A program made the position numbers and the translations under genes. The notes under the pieces were generated by a model. That model saw nothing but the letters and a program-made list of their open reading frames with translations, did not search any database and was not told the DNA's origin. A stretch of 29,793 bases of DNA from Chara braunii (lineage: Eukaryota > Streptophyta > Charophyceae > Charales > Characeae): the NCBI GenBank assembly GCA_003427395.1, contig BFEA01000553.1:755453-785245 (forward strand), written 5' to 3'. Positions 10,403 to 20,223 of the stretch are shown piece after piece. How positions within the stretch are numbered: position 1 is the stretch's first letter; the number at the start of each line of letters is the position of its first letter.

Positions 10403-10671
10403 CAAAGTGTACTCGGTGTTCTTCCGTTGTTCCAGGGTAAATATGTTTGTCTTCGTTCTGTCGTCCTTCTTCCTCATTGAACCATGGATTATGATTGCAT
10501 ATAGGTTCAGATGTTACTCTTTGTCCCTCTACGAGTGAGGCACCCATCTCATAACGGTACGAACATCTCAAACGAGGACAACCACCTTCGCAAAATCGCC
10601 GAACCCGGAGCTCTTTACTACAAGCGGTAGGTGCTGCAAGGCCAATTGCTTGCAAAAGGGATAAACAACTG

Positions 10672-11571
10672 ATGGTAACTCAAGATGATGGTCCTAATTG
10701 TTCTTACGAAGAACAATGTATTGATAGGTCTCTATCGTTTAAACAACCGATCTCATCGATGAATGTTTTCACAAACCCTGTGTTTTTAAGAAGAACGAGT
10801 CAAATAAATCTTAAAGGTCGCACGGATTGCATTAATTGTCATGAAAATCTCTCTATGACGTTGCGAAGTGAGCGTCCACTTGAAATTCGTACGAATGTTG
10901 CAATAAATGAAGATTTTGTTTTCATGGTCGAAAGATCCGTTTTACTCGATAATTTTCCTTCGGCACGTGTGCATAATTGTTCGTCGTCGAAATTGACTGC
11001 CAATGTCCGACAAAAATATGTGGAGAGTAAACTTTGTCCTCTCTTGACTGATGTTCATGCAAATCCATCTTTTGCTCTCACGAACCAACGAAATTCGTCG
11101 AACAGATTGATTAAAAAGTTTTTTCAATTTCTCAATCGATGGAGAAAATTGTTATTATGGAAACCTATTCGTTCAAGGCGCAACAGACGGTACTGTACGT
11201 TGTTGATTCGACGACTCCAGGAGGAAAAAAAATGTGCGTGTTAATAACTATTTTGTGCGGGGTGTGAGGCGAAGTTTGTTCGCTATGAATATCCTTCGAG
11301 AGATTCGAGCGAGTGCCTCTCAACAATCAAGGAATGCATCTTCTCCTACGAGACAATCGCGGAGTCATTCTTCTCGAGCGAGGTGGTCGCGGAGTCTGTC
11401 ATTGCGAGCGCGGCAATCATAGAATCCATCCCCAAGGAATTGAAATTCAACGAACAATCGAGAATATAGTGAGACGGATAGTGTCGAGGAAACAATTAAT
11501 GATTCGCATGATGTTCCGGCTCCAGATCTTAATGCACTCCCATCGACACCCGTGACAACAACGTAGAGGCC
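10672..11571 (+). pseudogene. Basic, SR-rich frame just upstream of Helitron RepHel; probable N-terminal part
   Basis: 10672-11244 is a 190-residue frame with a CINC motif and a strongly basic C-terminal half (RWRKLLLWKPIRSRRNRRYC). It shifts by one base near 11240 into a frame that carries an Arg-Ser decapeptide repeat (11324-11443). An acidic segment follows (ETDSVEETINDSHD) and then a Pro/Thr-rich tail ending at TAG 11569-11571. TAG at 11420 and TGA near 11438 interrupt it. Another shift near 11550-11575 joins it to the CKHC zinc-finger region of the Helitron protein. Plant-type Helitron proteins often have a variable, low-complexity N-terminal region before that finger, so a single original ORF is plausible, but a separate gene is not excluded. 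Confidence 0.5.
11324..11443 (+). repeat. 30-bp coding minisatellite, four units
   Basis: Units start at 11324, 11354, 11384 and 11414. They share the core (CAA)TC..GGA.TC..TC...CGAG. and encode QSRNASSPTR, QSRSHSSRAR and WSRSLSLRAR, with a fourth copy broken by stops. Unit length is exactly 30, so the frame was conserved while the array existed. Divergence between units is substantial. Confidence 0.8.
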
Positions 11572-11619
11572 GTTGAGAACACTATGACGATTCTTGGGAA
11601 TGATAACACTGTTGAACCA

Positions 11620-14600
11620 TTCGGCATTGGTGGTCGAAGTCTGTGTAAGCATTGTGTTGCTAAATTGTGGCATCATGAAAAAAAATGGACAAAGATGTGT
11701 TGCCGAAAATATGCAAAGCGATGTCCTTTATGGGAATGACCTTGCGCAGGCTCCCCGAAGCATGAGATTCTTTCCCTTTGGAAGTCTCAAACTTCCGACG
11801 GCCGATTCCTTCGGAACAATGCGAGGATAATTAATAATAGTTTATTCCTCACATCCTCGCCGTTGAAGCAACTGAGTGATGATGTTCAAGGATTCAAGGG
11901 TCAACCTCAGACTCAAGGTTCAATCTTTCTTCGTGTCGGTGCATTGGTTGTGGGCGAAGGGGGACGTACTCAATTTGCGCAACTTTACTTGCACGATCCT
12001 TAACGTTTGGACGATGTGATTGACCAGAGAGTGAATTTCCTTAACTTACCTGCATTTACATCCGATGTCGAACTCGATCGAACGAAATGCATATTGAGAA
12101 GGTTTCACAAATTGCTACAACAATTTAACAATTACGTGAAGGACTTTATGACGGTTGCCGACCTTCCGCCGAAAGCGTTGAACGAGAGGAAGTTGGTCAT
12201 AAATCCGGATGCCATGCCCGAGGAGGAACATACAAGGCGTTATAATCGTCCTATGGGTCTCTATAAGGTGTGCATTATGATGGCCGATAAACTTGTTCCT
12301 CGTGAGCTCGAAATTCGTTTGTGTGCTCCTCTTTCGGGTGAATGGCAGACGGTTGTGGTTCCCAAATGCTCTCGAGCGCACGACTGCTTAAGGTTTGTTT
12401 TGCTTTTCCCAGAGGGAATTGATAGTTGGTTTGTCCGACGTGACTCGGAAGCTGGATGGCCGCTAGGACTTAGTGCCAAGGAGTGCTATGCATTTCACCT
12501 TCACGAACACGATGGTGAACATCTCTTCCACGAGTTTTGTTGGATGACATACACTAAAGTTGCATCCCTCCGCTTGAACTGGGTGATATTCCACCAAAAA
12601 GAATGCGGTCTGAGTATTCTCAAGATTTATGAAATGCGGTGGAACAAAATCAACGTGGTGACGGTGTTAAGACAAAGTTGGTTTTACCGTTAACGTTCAC
12701 TGGGGGACCCCGATATATGAGTGAAAAATATCACAGCAACATGACAATCGTGAGACGATTCGGAAAACTGGATTTTTTCATCACTATAACGTGCAACACT
12801 AACTGAATGGAGATCACACAAGCCTTGTTGTCAGGTCAATAACCTAACGACAGGCTGGATCTTCTCTCGAGAGTGTTCAAATGTTATCCTGCACAACTCA
12901 TCAATAATATCAAGAACAAATGAATCTTTGGTAGGGTGAGTGGAATGTTGTATGTGGTGGAGTCTCGAAAAAAGGGTCTACCACACACACATATATTCGT
13001 TATCTTGCATCCGGATGATAAACTTTGGGATGCGAATGCTACTGACCATGTGATGTATGCCGAGATTCCTCCGGAAGGGGAATTGGGAGAAAGGGATGCC
13101 AAGTTCATGTTGCACGAGATTTGCAGTGCGGAGAAGCGAGATGATGCTTCGTGTACGGAGGACGGAGAATGCAGAAAAGGGTTTCCAAAATACTTCATTT
13201 CGACAAGAACATTCAAAGACGAACAAACATACCCTTCGTATAGGAGAAAGAAACCAAGTGATTGTGGTTTTAGAATTGTTCAGAATTGTGTCATTTATGA
13301 TAAACGTCGTGTAGTCCTGTACAACCCGTACTTGCTAATGAGGTTTAATTGTCACTTGAATGTTGAATATTGTGCTAACATTGAGGCGTGCAAGTACGTA
13401 TACAAAGGGTGTGATCGTGCTATGGTTTGCGAGCCAGATGGTAATGCGCCTATCGATGAAGTCAAATTGTATCAAGATATGCGTGTTGTAGGTGCATGCG
13501 AGGCATGTTGACGTTTATTTGAGTTCGACCTTGTGAAATAATTACCCGCAGTCGAAAAATTGCCCATGCATACTAAAAACATGCAAAAAGTGCAATTCGA
13601 ACTTGACACAGAGCATGACGTTGTTTCGCATGGGCCCCCAAAAACGAAATTGGCGGCATGGATAAAACACAACTCTTTGAATGAACATGTTCCTAGAGAG
13701 GAACTTCCTTTGTATGCAGAGATCGTTAACACTCATGTCCGGGATAATAAACACAAGAAGTGAAATCGAATTTTTTTTTTTTTTCACGGTCCTCCTTTCG
13801 AAATGATATATCGATTGCATCACGTGAGGATCACGAAAAGCGACCGATTCTATATGCGTGTATTGCTAAACCATGAACATTCTCGTCGGTGCACTCTTTT
13901 ACCGAAATTCGTACGGTGGACGGAGTCGAATACGATTTTTTCCGATCCATGTGTCTTCGATTGGGCCTTTTGCAAACCGACGATGTGTACGCTCAATGCA
14001 TAGACACAACCGCAACCCATTACATGTCTGAAGAAGTTCGTAAAATGTTTGTTATAGTTCTTGCATTTGACTCAGTGAACGATCCGGTTCATTTCTTTGA
14101 ACGACATTGGGATAACATGTGTGACGATTTTCAGTATCGTGCAGACAATGAAAATGTTCCGCCGAACATTTTGCAATCGTTAGTCTTATTTCATCTTGAC
14201 CGTATTTTGCAAGAGTCTAAAAAAAACATCCGCCAGTTCTGCCTTTATTATCCAATACCCAATGGAGAAACAATTGTTGAGAATATAATTAGTCATTACG
14301 AGAACAACACAGTATCGTCGATTCTAAACAAAGAGTTGTCAGATGATCCGATTCAAATGCAACGCAGATATGACTCTAATTTTCGACGTCTTCGGCCACG
14401 TCAATGAGTGTTGGTGGAAAAAGTTGTTCGGTCTATGTAAGAGAAAAAACCGTTGCGTGCTTTTGTCGATGCACCGACCGGAATAGGAAATATTTTTTGC
14501 ATTGAAACGATTTTGGCAGGCGTCAGGTCTCGTTCTGCCATCGGACTGCCCGTGGCGTCCAGTGGGATAACGATGACTCTTTTGACAGGGGGTCGAACAT

Positions 14601-15766
14601 TTCACTCATGATTTAACGCACCTTTGAAACCTGATAACACACGTCTCTTCTTAATTTCGAAACAATGTGATTTTGCGAAGCTTATCCGCCGTGCAGACTT
14701 GATTGTTTGGGACGAGGCTCCGATGAGTAACAAGTTTCACTTGGAAACTCTTGACATTATGCTTCAGGACCTCTGTAGCAATGGCGAACCGTTTGGTGGA
14801 AAAATTCTACTTCTTGCTGAAGATTTTCGATAGGTTTTGCCCGTTGTGAAACAGGGATCGCGAGCGCAACAAATTGATGTGTCGATGAAAATGTCTCATC
14901 TGTGGAAACTTTTTGACGTTCATCAACTGACCGAAAATATACGATTCTTAAGCTTAGGCGATGATGAAATGACACGAATATATGCCCACTTTTTGATGCG
15001 TGTTGAGAATGGTGATCATCCTCGTGTTGTTCCTAATGAACCTCCTGCAGTCAGATTGCCACGTGAGATTTGTACGGATAAACCAATTGATGAGTTGATT
15101 TCATGGACATTTGATGATGTGTCCAACCACGTGGGGGATGCCAAGTATTTCTCGCCTTGATTAATTTTATGCCCTACTAATGACGATGCGGATTCTGTTA
15201 ACAACCGTGTTCTTGACGATTTCCCTGGGGAGGTGCGTGAGTTTTTCAGTGTTGATTCTCCTGATTCAGATGATACCGGACTTGGTATTGAGAGATAATT
15301 TTTAAACTCTCTCAATAAATCAGGCCTTCCACCTCACAAACTGCGCTTGGAAATTGGTGCGTCCGTGATGCGTTTGCGAAATTTGTCCCTGAAACAAGGA
15401 CTTTGCAATGGTACAAAGTGAATTTTGAAGAAAATTGTTAATTATGATTTGTTGGAAGTGACAATAATGCGCACAGGTAAGACAACACTGATCCCCAAGA
15501 TTGATCTGACGAGCGATGGTGAGACCACCGAGTTCAAATGGTTTATGAGACAATTTTCAATTTGTCTTGTTTTTGTTGTGACGATTAACAAGTCGCAAAG
15601 GCAAATCGTATTGCTTGCAGGGGGTTAGCTACGCAAACCGATTTTTGCGCATGGCCAACTGTACGTTGCTTTGTCGCGTGTTGGTCATCCCAACAACATC
15701 CGTGTTGCGTTCTCTGATAATAAATTTTCGACGAAGAATATTGTGTATCATGAACTTTTGGTATGA
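11620..15766 (+). pseudogene. Helitron Rep/helicase (RepHel), decayed
   Basis: This is the rolling-circle transposase: an HUH nuclease nicks DNA and a PIF1-type 5'-3' helicase unwinds it. A zinc-finger-like CKHC with LWHHEKKW starts near 11641. Helitron-N landmarks follow: TQFAQLYLHDP (before 12001), FTGGPRYM (after 12685), ITCN, and the HUH motif GLPHTHIFVILHP (two His at 12984-12992). Then come ACEAC-stop-RLF and FTEIRTVDGVEYDFF. The helicase follows: Walker A relic DAPTGIGNI (14468-14494), VASSGI, Walker B WDEAPM (14708 on), AEDFR-stop-VLPVV, GLPPHKLRLEIGA, LCNGT, TINKSQ and HGQLYVALSRV. The final TGA is at 15764. Seventeen in-frame stops and frameshifts near 12597 (an A-run) and 13888 make it dead. 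The assigned span of about 1380 codons is near the usual size. The termini (5' TC, 3' hairpin plus CTRR) were not found. Confidence 0.93.
13771..13784 (+). repeat. Poly(T) tract inside the Helitron frame
   Basis: Fourteen Ts sit between NTHVRDNKHKK and the conserved IYRLHHVRITKSDRFYMRVL segment. The frame is the same before and after, so the tract reads as a short poly-Phe insertion where the family normally has charged residues. It is an insertion or homopolymer expansion. Confidence 0.8.
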
Positions 15767-15767
15767 G

Positions 15768-15790
15768 TTTTTTTTTTTTTTTTTTTTTTT
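15768..15790. repeat. Poly(T) tract
   Basis: Twenty-three Ts start two bases after the RepHel stop codon and separate it from the next frame at 15851. Confidence 0.95.
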
Positions 15791-15850
15791 AATCGATGGA
15801 GGACATTCTGATTAATTTCATCCTATTTTTTCTTCGCATGCAACTTCCGA

Positions 15851-17518
15851 ATGAGCCATACCTACGACACTCGTGCTAAGAGGAAAGTTGTGGGAACCAT
15901 CAATACCACTCAATATGATCCGAATGTTACGTCAAAAATTGAAGCTGAACATTCGTAGAGGTCGAAGAAAACTGAAAATGATGAGAGATCGGTGAATCTT
16001 GGAAGTGTACATACTCGGACGATCATGCTGTTTTTTGTGAAGTTGAACGTGGATGTTCACAAGGGAATACCCTTGATGATGATGAGAACATGGCTGTGGA
16101 GGGGGGCGGTGACGATTGTCGTGCTGATGGGGATGATTCGCGTAGAGGTCTGTCAGGTAGGCCTATTAACCTTACATTTGTCGATGACGAGGATGATAGT
16201 CGTGGTGCGAAAACTAATCTTTTGGGTTCCCCCGAAGTGTCGGAGTCTACTTTGGCTGATAATCAAGTGGGGCGACGACTTGTTGTTGATGAAACGGGAA
16301 CTCAGATTATGAGAGCGCTGAATGCGCTCACTAACAATGCACTTGCATCTTTTTCGTTTTGTGCACAACTCGCTGGACGTGCATGTGTTCATGATTCATG
16401 TTCGCAATCTCAACGCAGTGGACGAGAAAAAGATGTTTGCGCCACATTGCAACCACAAAATCCTTCGGGGGTTATTGTGGTGCCCGATGATGACGATGCA
16501 CCTACAATCCACACTTTGAATCCGCGTGCTTACCTTGCTAGATGGTATGACGATGAGAAGAGGGTTGACATGCAAAATGTTTTGACTGAGGTGCTTTTTG
16601 AAATGTTTGTCAAAAGTGTCACAGTCATAAAAGATTTAGACGAATATGCGAAGAGGGTTGACAAAAGTGTCACAGTTGTAAAAGATGGACGAATATGAGA
16701 AAACTTCCTCGACTAGAAAAGAAACAAACTCACTGATATGCGGTTGGAACAACGATCCCCTCTTCCTTCTGACTCATTGAATGTTTCGGATTGGAGGTTT
16801 CTTCCATGTTGCAATCGCTTTTGAACGATGAGTACGTTGCTCTCTCCAATGAAGAGATTTATAGGATGACAATTTATTTGCCACATTGTCCGACCAAAGG
16901 GACGATTCCTTGCTCTTTCACAAATATGCACGGATACAGAACCTTCTCAAAATGATTCCTCCCGTGGTTGCTTCTTCTTCTCCTCATTCCGCTCCGGTCC
17001 GTAGATCCCTCCGTCAAGCAGCATCTCCTCCAAATTTTCAACGTCTTGCGGATTTTGCTCCCCCATCCAATATGTCAACGTCGATTGTCACTACCTCTGT
17101 TGTTGTTTCTGCTTTGCTGACCGCTACGACTACTCCGTCTCCTGTCAGTTGCATTGTGCCCGCTCTTACACCATCAAGAGACCATGTGAATGTCCATACA
17201 AGACCCTTGGGACAACCAAGTTCTTCTAATTTTAACATTGCTATATATGACTCTCCTGAATCTATTGGTCCCCAAAAGACACTTGCACAACTGTCTCATC
17301 TTGACAGTTCTTACAGGATTCAAGATATTGTGGAAACAAGAGAGAAATTGAATACAAACATGAACACTTGGAGGTGTGTGGATGCTGTAATTCATCTCGA
17401 TTACAATCGGCAAGGACAGGGTCGATTCAAAAATTTTGAGGAGCATTGTCGTAAAGTGTTGCAACGAGTTTCTGTTCGTGAGGTGCTGCAAGATTATCGT
17501 TCCATCGATGAAAGTTGA
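15851..17518 (+). pseudogene. Second protein frame downstream of RepHel, unrecognised, decayed
   Basis: The ATG at 15851 begins a basic segment (SHTYDTRAKRKVVGTINTT). TAG at 15956 interrupts it, and the frame shifts near 16010 into an acidic Asp/Gly-rich region that continues to 16698. That part includes GVIVVPDDDDAPTIH and LNPRAYLARWYDDEKRVDMQ, then a duplicated KSVTV(I/V)KD segment. A damaged stretch (16699-16870) crosses two further frames (LLNDEYVALSNEEIYR, then DDNLFATLSDQRDD). The last frame runs to TGA at 17516. It has a Ser/Thr/Pro-rich linker and a C-terminal helical region (TREKLNTNMNTWRCVDAVIH; KNFEEHCRKVLQRVSVREVL). Total length would be about 550 residues. It lies on the same strand, 85 bases after RepHel, with the same wear, so it was probably carried by the Helitron. 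It does not resemble the RPA, OTU or protease genes known as Helitron partners as far as I can tell. Confidence 0.55.
16611..16698 (+). repeat. 51-bp coding tandem duplication
   Basis: The first copy carries AAAAGTGTCACAGTCATAAA and on through GACGAATATGCGAAGAGGGTTGAC. The second copy follows directly, AAAAGTGTCACAGTTGTAAA and on to GACGAATATGAGAA. The second copy lacks two bases within GAT(TTA)GAC, which throws the frame into the stop at 16696. Confidence 0.85.
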
Positions 17519-17570
17519 TTGGTCTTATAAGAGATATAGGAAGGGAAAAATGTTGACTGGGCGATTGTCT

Positions 17571-17702
17571 AGGTAGAGAGAGAGAGAGACACATTTTTAG
17601 ATGGTCACCTTTAGTTTCAATTACGTAATTGCCCCTACAAGAGATATGAGAAAATAAAGACAAATAAATGGGGGGGAGATAGAGAGAGGGACAGAGAGAG
17701 GG

Positions 17703-17785
<83 letters not shown>
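17571..17785. repeat. AG-rich tract ending in (AG)n at the gap edge
   Basis: GAGA runs occur at 17571-17588 and 17681-17705, with a pure AG run of about 80 bases at 17706-17785 that abuts the N gap. The gap is therefore probably caused by this microsatellite. Confidence 0.95.
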
Positions 17786-18140
17786 NNNNNNNNNNNNNNN
17801 NNNNNNNNNNNNNNNNNNNNNNNNNNNNNNNNNNNNNNNNNNNNNNNNNNNNNNNNNNNNNNNNNNNNNNNNNNNNNNNNNNNNNNNNNNNNNNNNNNNN
17901 NNNNNNNNNNNNNNNNNNNNNNNNNNNNNNNNNNNNNNNNNNNNNNNNNNNNNNNNNNNNNNNNNNNNNNNNNNNNNNNNNNNNNNNNNNNNNNNNNNNN
18001 NNNNNNNNNNNNNNNNNNNNNNNNNNNNNNNNNNNNNNNNNNNNNNNNNNNNNNNNNNNNNNNNNNNNNNNNNNNNNNNNNNNNNNNNNNNNNNNNNNNN
18101 NNNNNNNNNNNNNNNNNNNNNNNNNNNNNNNNNNNNNNNN
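17786..18140. other. Assembly gap (355 N)
   Basis: An unbroken run of N. The right edge resumes with a T run. The true length is unknown. Confidence 0.99.
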
Positions 18141-18540
18141 TTTTTTTTATTCGTGAATTAAACTCGGACTTCGTAGCCAGTTTCTCCTATTTCTGCGGGT
18201 ATGGCCTGCACCGCAGGCGCTTAGCTAGTGTCAATAAAAGTTGTCGTTTCGTGAAAAATCGTCGTTGAGCTGGTTACCAAGAGAAAAAAATGAGAGCTAG
18301 CTCAATGGAAGGGCACTCGGGTAGGGGACGTTCTATTTAAGAAAAAGGTATTTTACTCTTGTTTCCAATATTAAAAAAACAACAAGAAACGAAAATGAAA
18401 ATTTCATTCCTTGAATCTATCGCTGGATTCGCAGGGACATCTAGCATCTTCGAGGTCGCGCCCTGTCACGTGTGATTGAATTCTCAGCATTGAGGTAGCT
18501 TAACGCTGCTAGTGGGACTTGGCCCCTGGTTCTTGCATGG
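18141..18540. other. No gene; weak tRNA A-box-like segment
   Basis: TAGCTCAATGGAAGGGCACTCGG, starting near 18298, resembles a tRNA D arm through the anticodon stem. No matching B box follows within 60 bases. The rest is A/T-biased without a reading frame. Confidence 0.3.
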
Positions 18541-18580
18541 TCGGGCCGCCCGGAAAAACAGGATGATCCGGGCGGCCCGA
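18541..18580. repeat. Perfect 14-bp GC-rich inverted repeat
   Basis: TCGGGCCGCCCGGA at 18541-18554 and TCCGGGCGGCCCGA at 18567-18580 are exact complements around a 12-base loop. The stem is 13 of 14 G/C or G/C-flanked and stands out from AT-rich surroundings. CTGG follows the stem immediately. It could be a transposon terminal hairpin, but no paired end was found. Confidence 0.85.
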
Positions 18581-18783
18581 CTGGTAGCCGAGTAAATAAG
18601 TTAAAATGAGTTTAAATGACCAAATAAATAAATAATCTGCATATAGAGGTCCAGATGCATTATAATCTAGGGTTGATTTTGACTGTCAAAGCACCTTACT
18701 CCTTCGCTTAGCAAGCGTAAGAAGTGGCAAGTGAATCCTTCCTGAAAAACAGGAAAGATGCACTAATTGTTTATCATACTTAG

Positions 18784-19092
18784 TGCAACAAGGCTCAAAT
18801 TATCTATCGACTTACTATAGACATCCACACTCCTTCCACTCACAAGGCCAAAACTCAGTGGGAATACACTTCAATTGTGGTTACACTTGCGGCAGGCGTA
18901 AGGCAAATCAACATTCACGCTATTGTTGATCACCGATTGGAGGACGGACAAGTTATCGTAATAAACAATAGATACATAACATCTAGTAAAACAGTTTATG
19001 TTGGCAGTTTTCCCCGAAAAGAGCAAAAGGGCCCAAAGCTAAGATGGACAATTGATAATCTCCCGACGCTTAGAAATATGGGGGATTGGTAG
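18784..19092 (+). pseudogene. Fragmentary protein-like frame of 102 codons
   Basis: It is open from just after a TAG at 18781 to TAG at 19090, without an ATG. The translation looks protein-like (AQIIYRLTIDIHTPSTHKAK; INIHAIVDHRLEDGQVIVIN; GPKLRWTIDNLPTLRNMGDW). No family is recognised and no splice sites were established. It may be a fragment of a transposon gene or an exon. Confidence 0.3.
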
Positions 19093-19222
19093 AATTGTTT
19101 TTTCAAACCTACTGGTAGCACAATTTTGGCCAAAATGAAAAATAAATAATAAATCCACAAGTTTCCCATCTAATTATTATTATTATTAGTCTTTTTAAAC
19201 AAAGCTATATTCTTCTTGTCCA

Positions 19223-19300
19223 GTTGATGTAGCTCAGTGGTTACCGGTTAGAAATGCGCATTGTGGTATAAGGTTGCGGGTTCAAAACCCCGCAGCCTTA
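19223..19300 (+). other. tRNA-like SINE head or tRNA pseudogene
   Basis: The A box TAGCTCAGTGG (19230-19240) and B box GGTTCAAAACC (19279-19289) both fit the Pol III tRNA promoter consensus, 49 bases apart. The T arm closes well (TGCGGG/CCCGCA around TTCAAAA). The would-be acceptor halves GTTGATG and AGCCTTA do not pair, so this is not a functional tRNA. The downstream text without a clear gene fits a SINE body. Confidence 0.65.
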
Positions 19301-19518
19301 CGCATGGACACCGACAGGGCGTTAGATTGACACATAACTGGACACACATCCCCTTGGGCTGACACATGGTACTATTACAGACACTGCCTGCGCACCACCC
19401 AAGGGTAGTCCACTGTGTTGTATGTTGGTTGTGGGTTTCACAGGGTTTGCTTGGGGTGTTGGTCTCGGGTGTTCTGATGTTCTGCCCAGTTTGGCATATC
19501 ACACGTTCGTTCCATTTC

Positions 19519-19580
19519 CGGTAGTTGCTCATACGGTAGAGTCTTGGATTACATGTTACAAGGTTACGAGTTAGAGCTTG
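19519..19580 (+). other. Second, more worn tRNA-like head
   Basis: GTAGTTGCTCATACGGTAGAG (19521 on) resembles a tRNA D arm. ACATGTTACAAGGTTACGAG and TTAGAGC resemble an anticodon stem, variable loop and B box with substitutions. It is followed by a G run (about 19590-19599). Probably a diverged copy of a tRNA-derived SINE about 290 bases after the first one. Confidence 0.4.
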
Positions 19581-19599
19581 GTTCTGTCCTTGGGGGGGG

Positions 19600-20157
19600 T
19601 CCTTGTCCAACTTGCCCCGTTCTCTCCTCGATATACACACATGATTCATAGAGTACACATAGCCTTCGGGCATACACACATAGCTTGCAAATTACATACA
19701 TAAGTTTCCACATATGATACTGATTATATAGATTCACTTAATATACACATAAAAAACAGGTTGGGGAGCTAGTCATTGGTGGGGTCTAGTACCTGCAGTA
19801 GGTTCAAGTAGGTTGGATAGGGTGCCATTGGGTGCAGTTCCTACTGACATTCGGATATAACTGTCTGGTGGCTATATATGGGGCCTGTAGTTCATTCCCC
19901 GGGCCTGGAGTCCGAAGTTCTCGTTCGACAAGGTTCGTCCGATTCGCTTCCACCAGGGTTGGGGGAAATGGTCCTGAGTGCTGACCACATTGAGGTAGGA
20001 TAGTGGGATAGGGGATGCGCTAGGAGTTTTTATGTGCAGATAGGTTGGGAGGTGGTCTCATATTCCAGAACACCCGCGGCTCACACTTCCAGGTGATCAC
20101 TGTGCACACACTGGCTGACCTCCGCAACACCCTGGACTTGAAAAAAATAAAATAAAA

Positions 20158-20162
<5 letters not shown>
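19600..20162. other. No gene recognised
   Basis: This contains a short TACACATA-rich stretch (19630-19750) and a GGTTGG/GGTGGGG-rich stretch. It ends in an A-rich run (AAAAAAATAAAATAAAAATA, 20139-20160) leading into the AT microsatellite, which could be a retroposon tail. Confidence 0.4.

Positions 20163-20221
<59 letters not shown>
20163..20221. repeat. (AT)n microsatellite
   Basis: A pure TA run of about 59 bases. The minus-strand frame over it is an Ile-Tyr repeat. Confidence 0.98.

Positions 20222-20223
<2 letters not shown>

Noticed and set aside
11620-15766. Altered genetic code reading TAG/TAA as Gln, prompted by DFR-TAG-VLPVV
   Set aside because: TGA is the commonest in-frame stop and falls at Trp and Arg positions. 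Frameshifts and a lost Walker A also point to simple decay.
10000-18600. Helitron termini (5' TC, 3' hairpin plus CTRR)
   Set aside because: No convincing 5' end. Candidate CTAG/CTGG sites near 17568 and 18581 lack the normal hairpin spacing, and the gap interrupts the likely 3' end.
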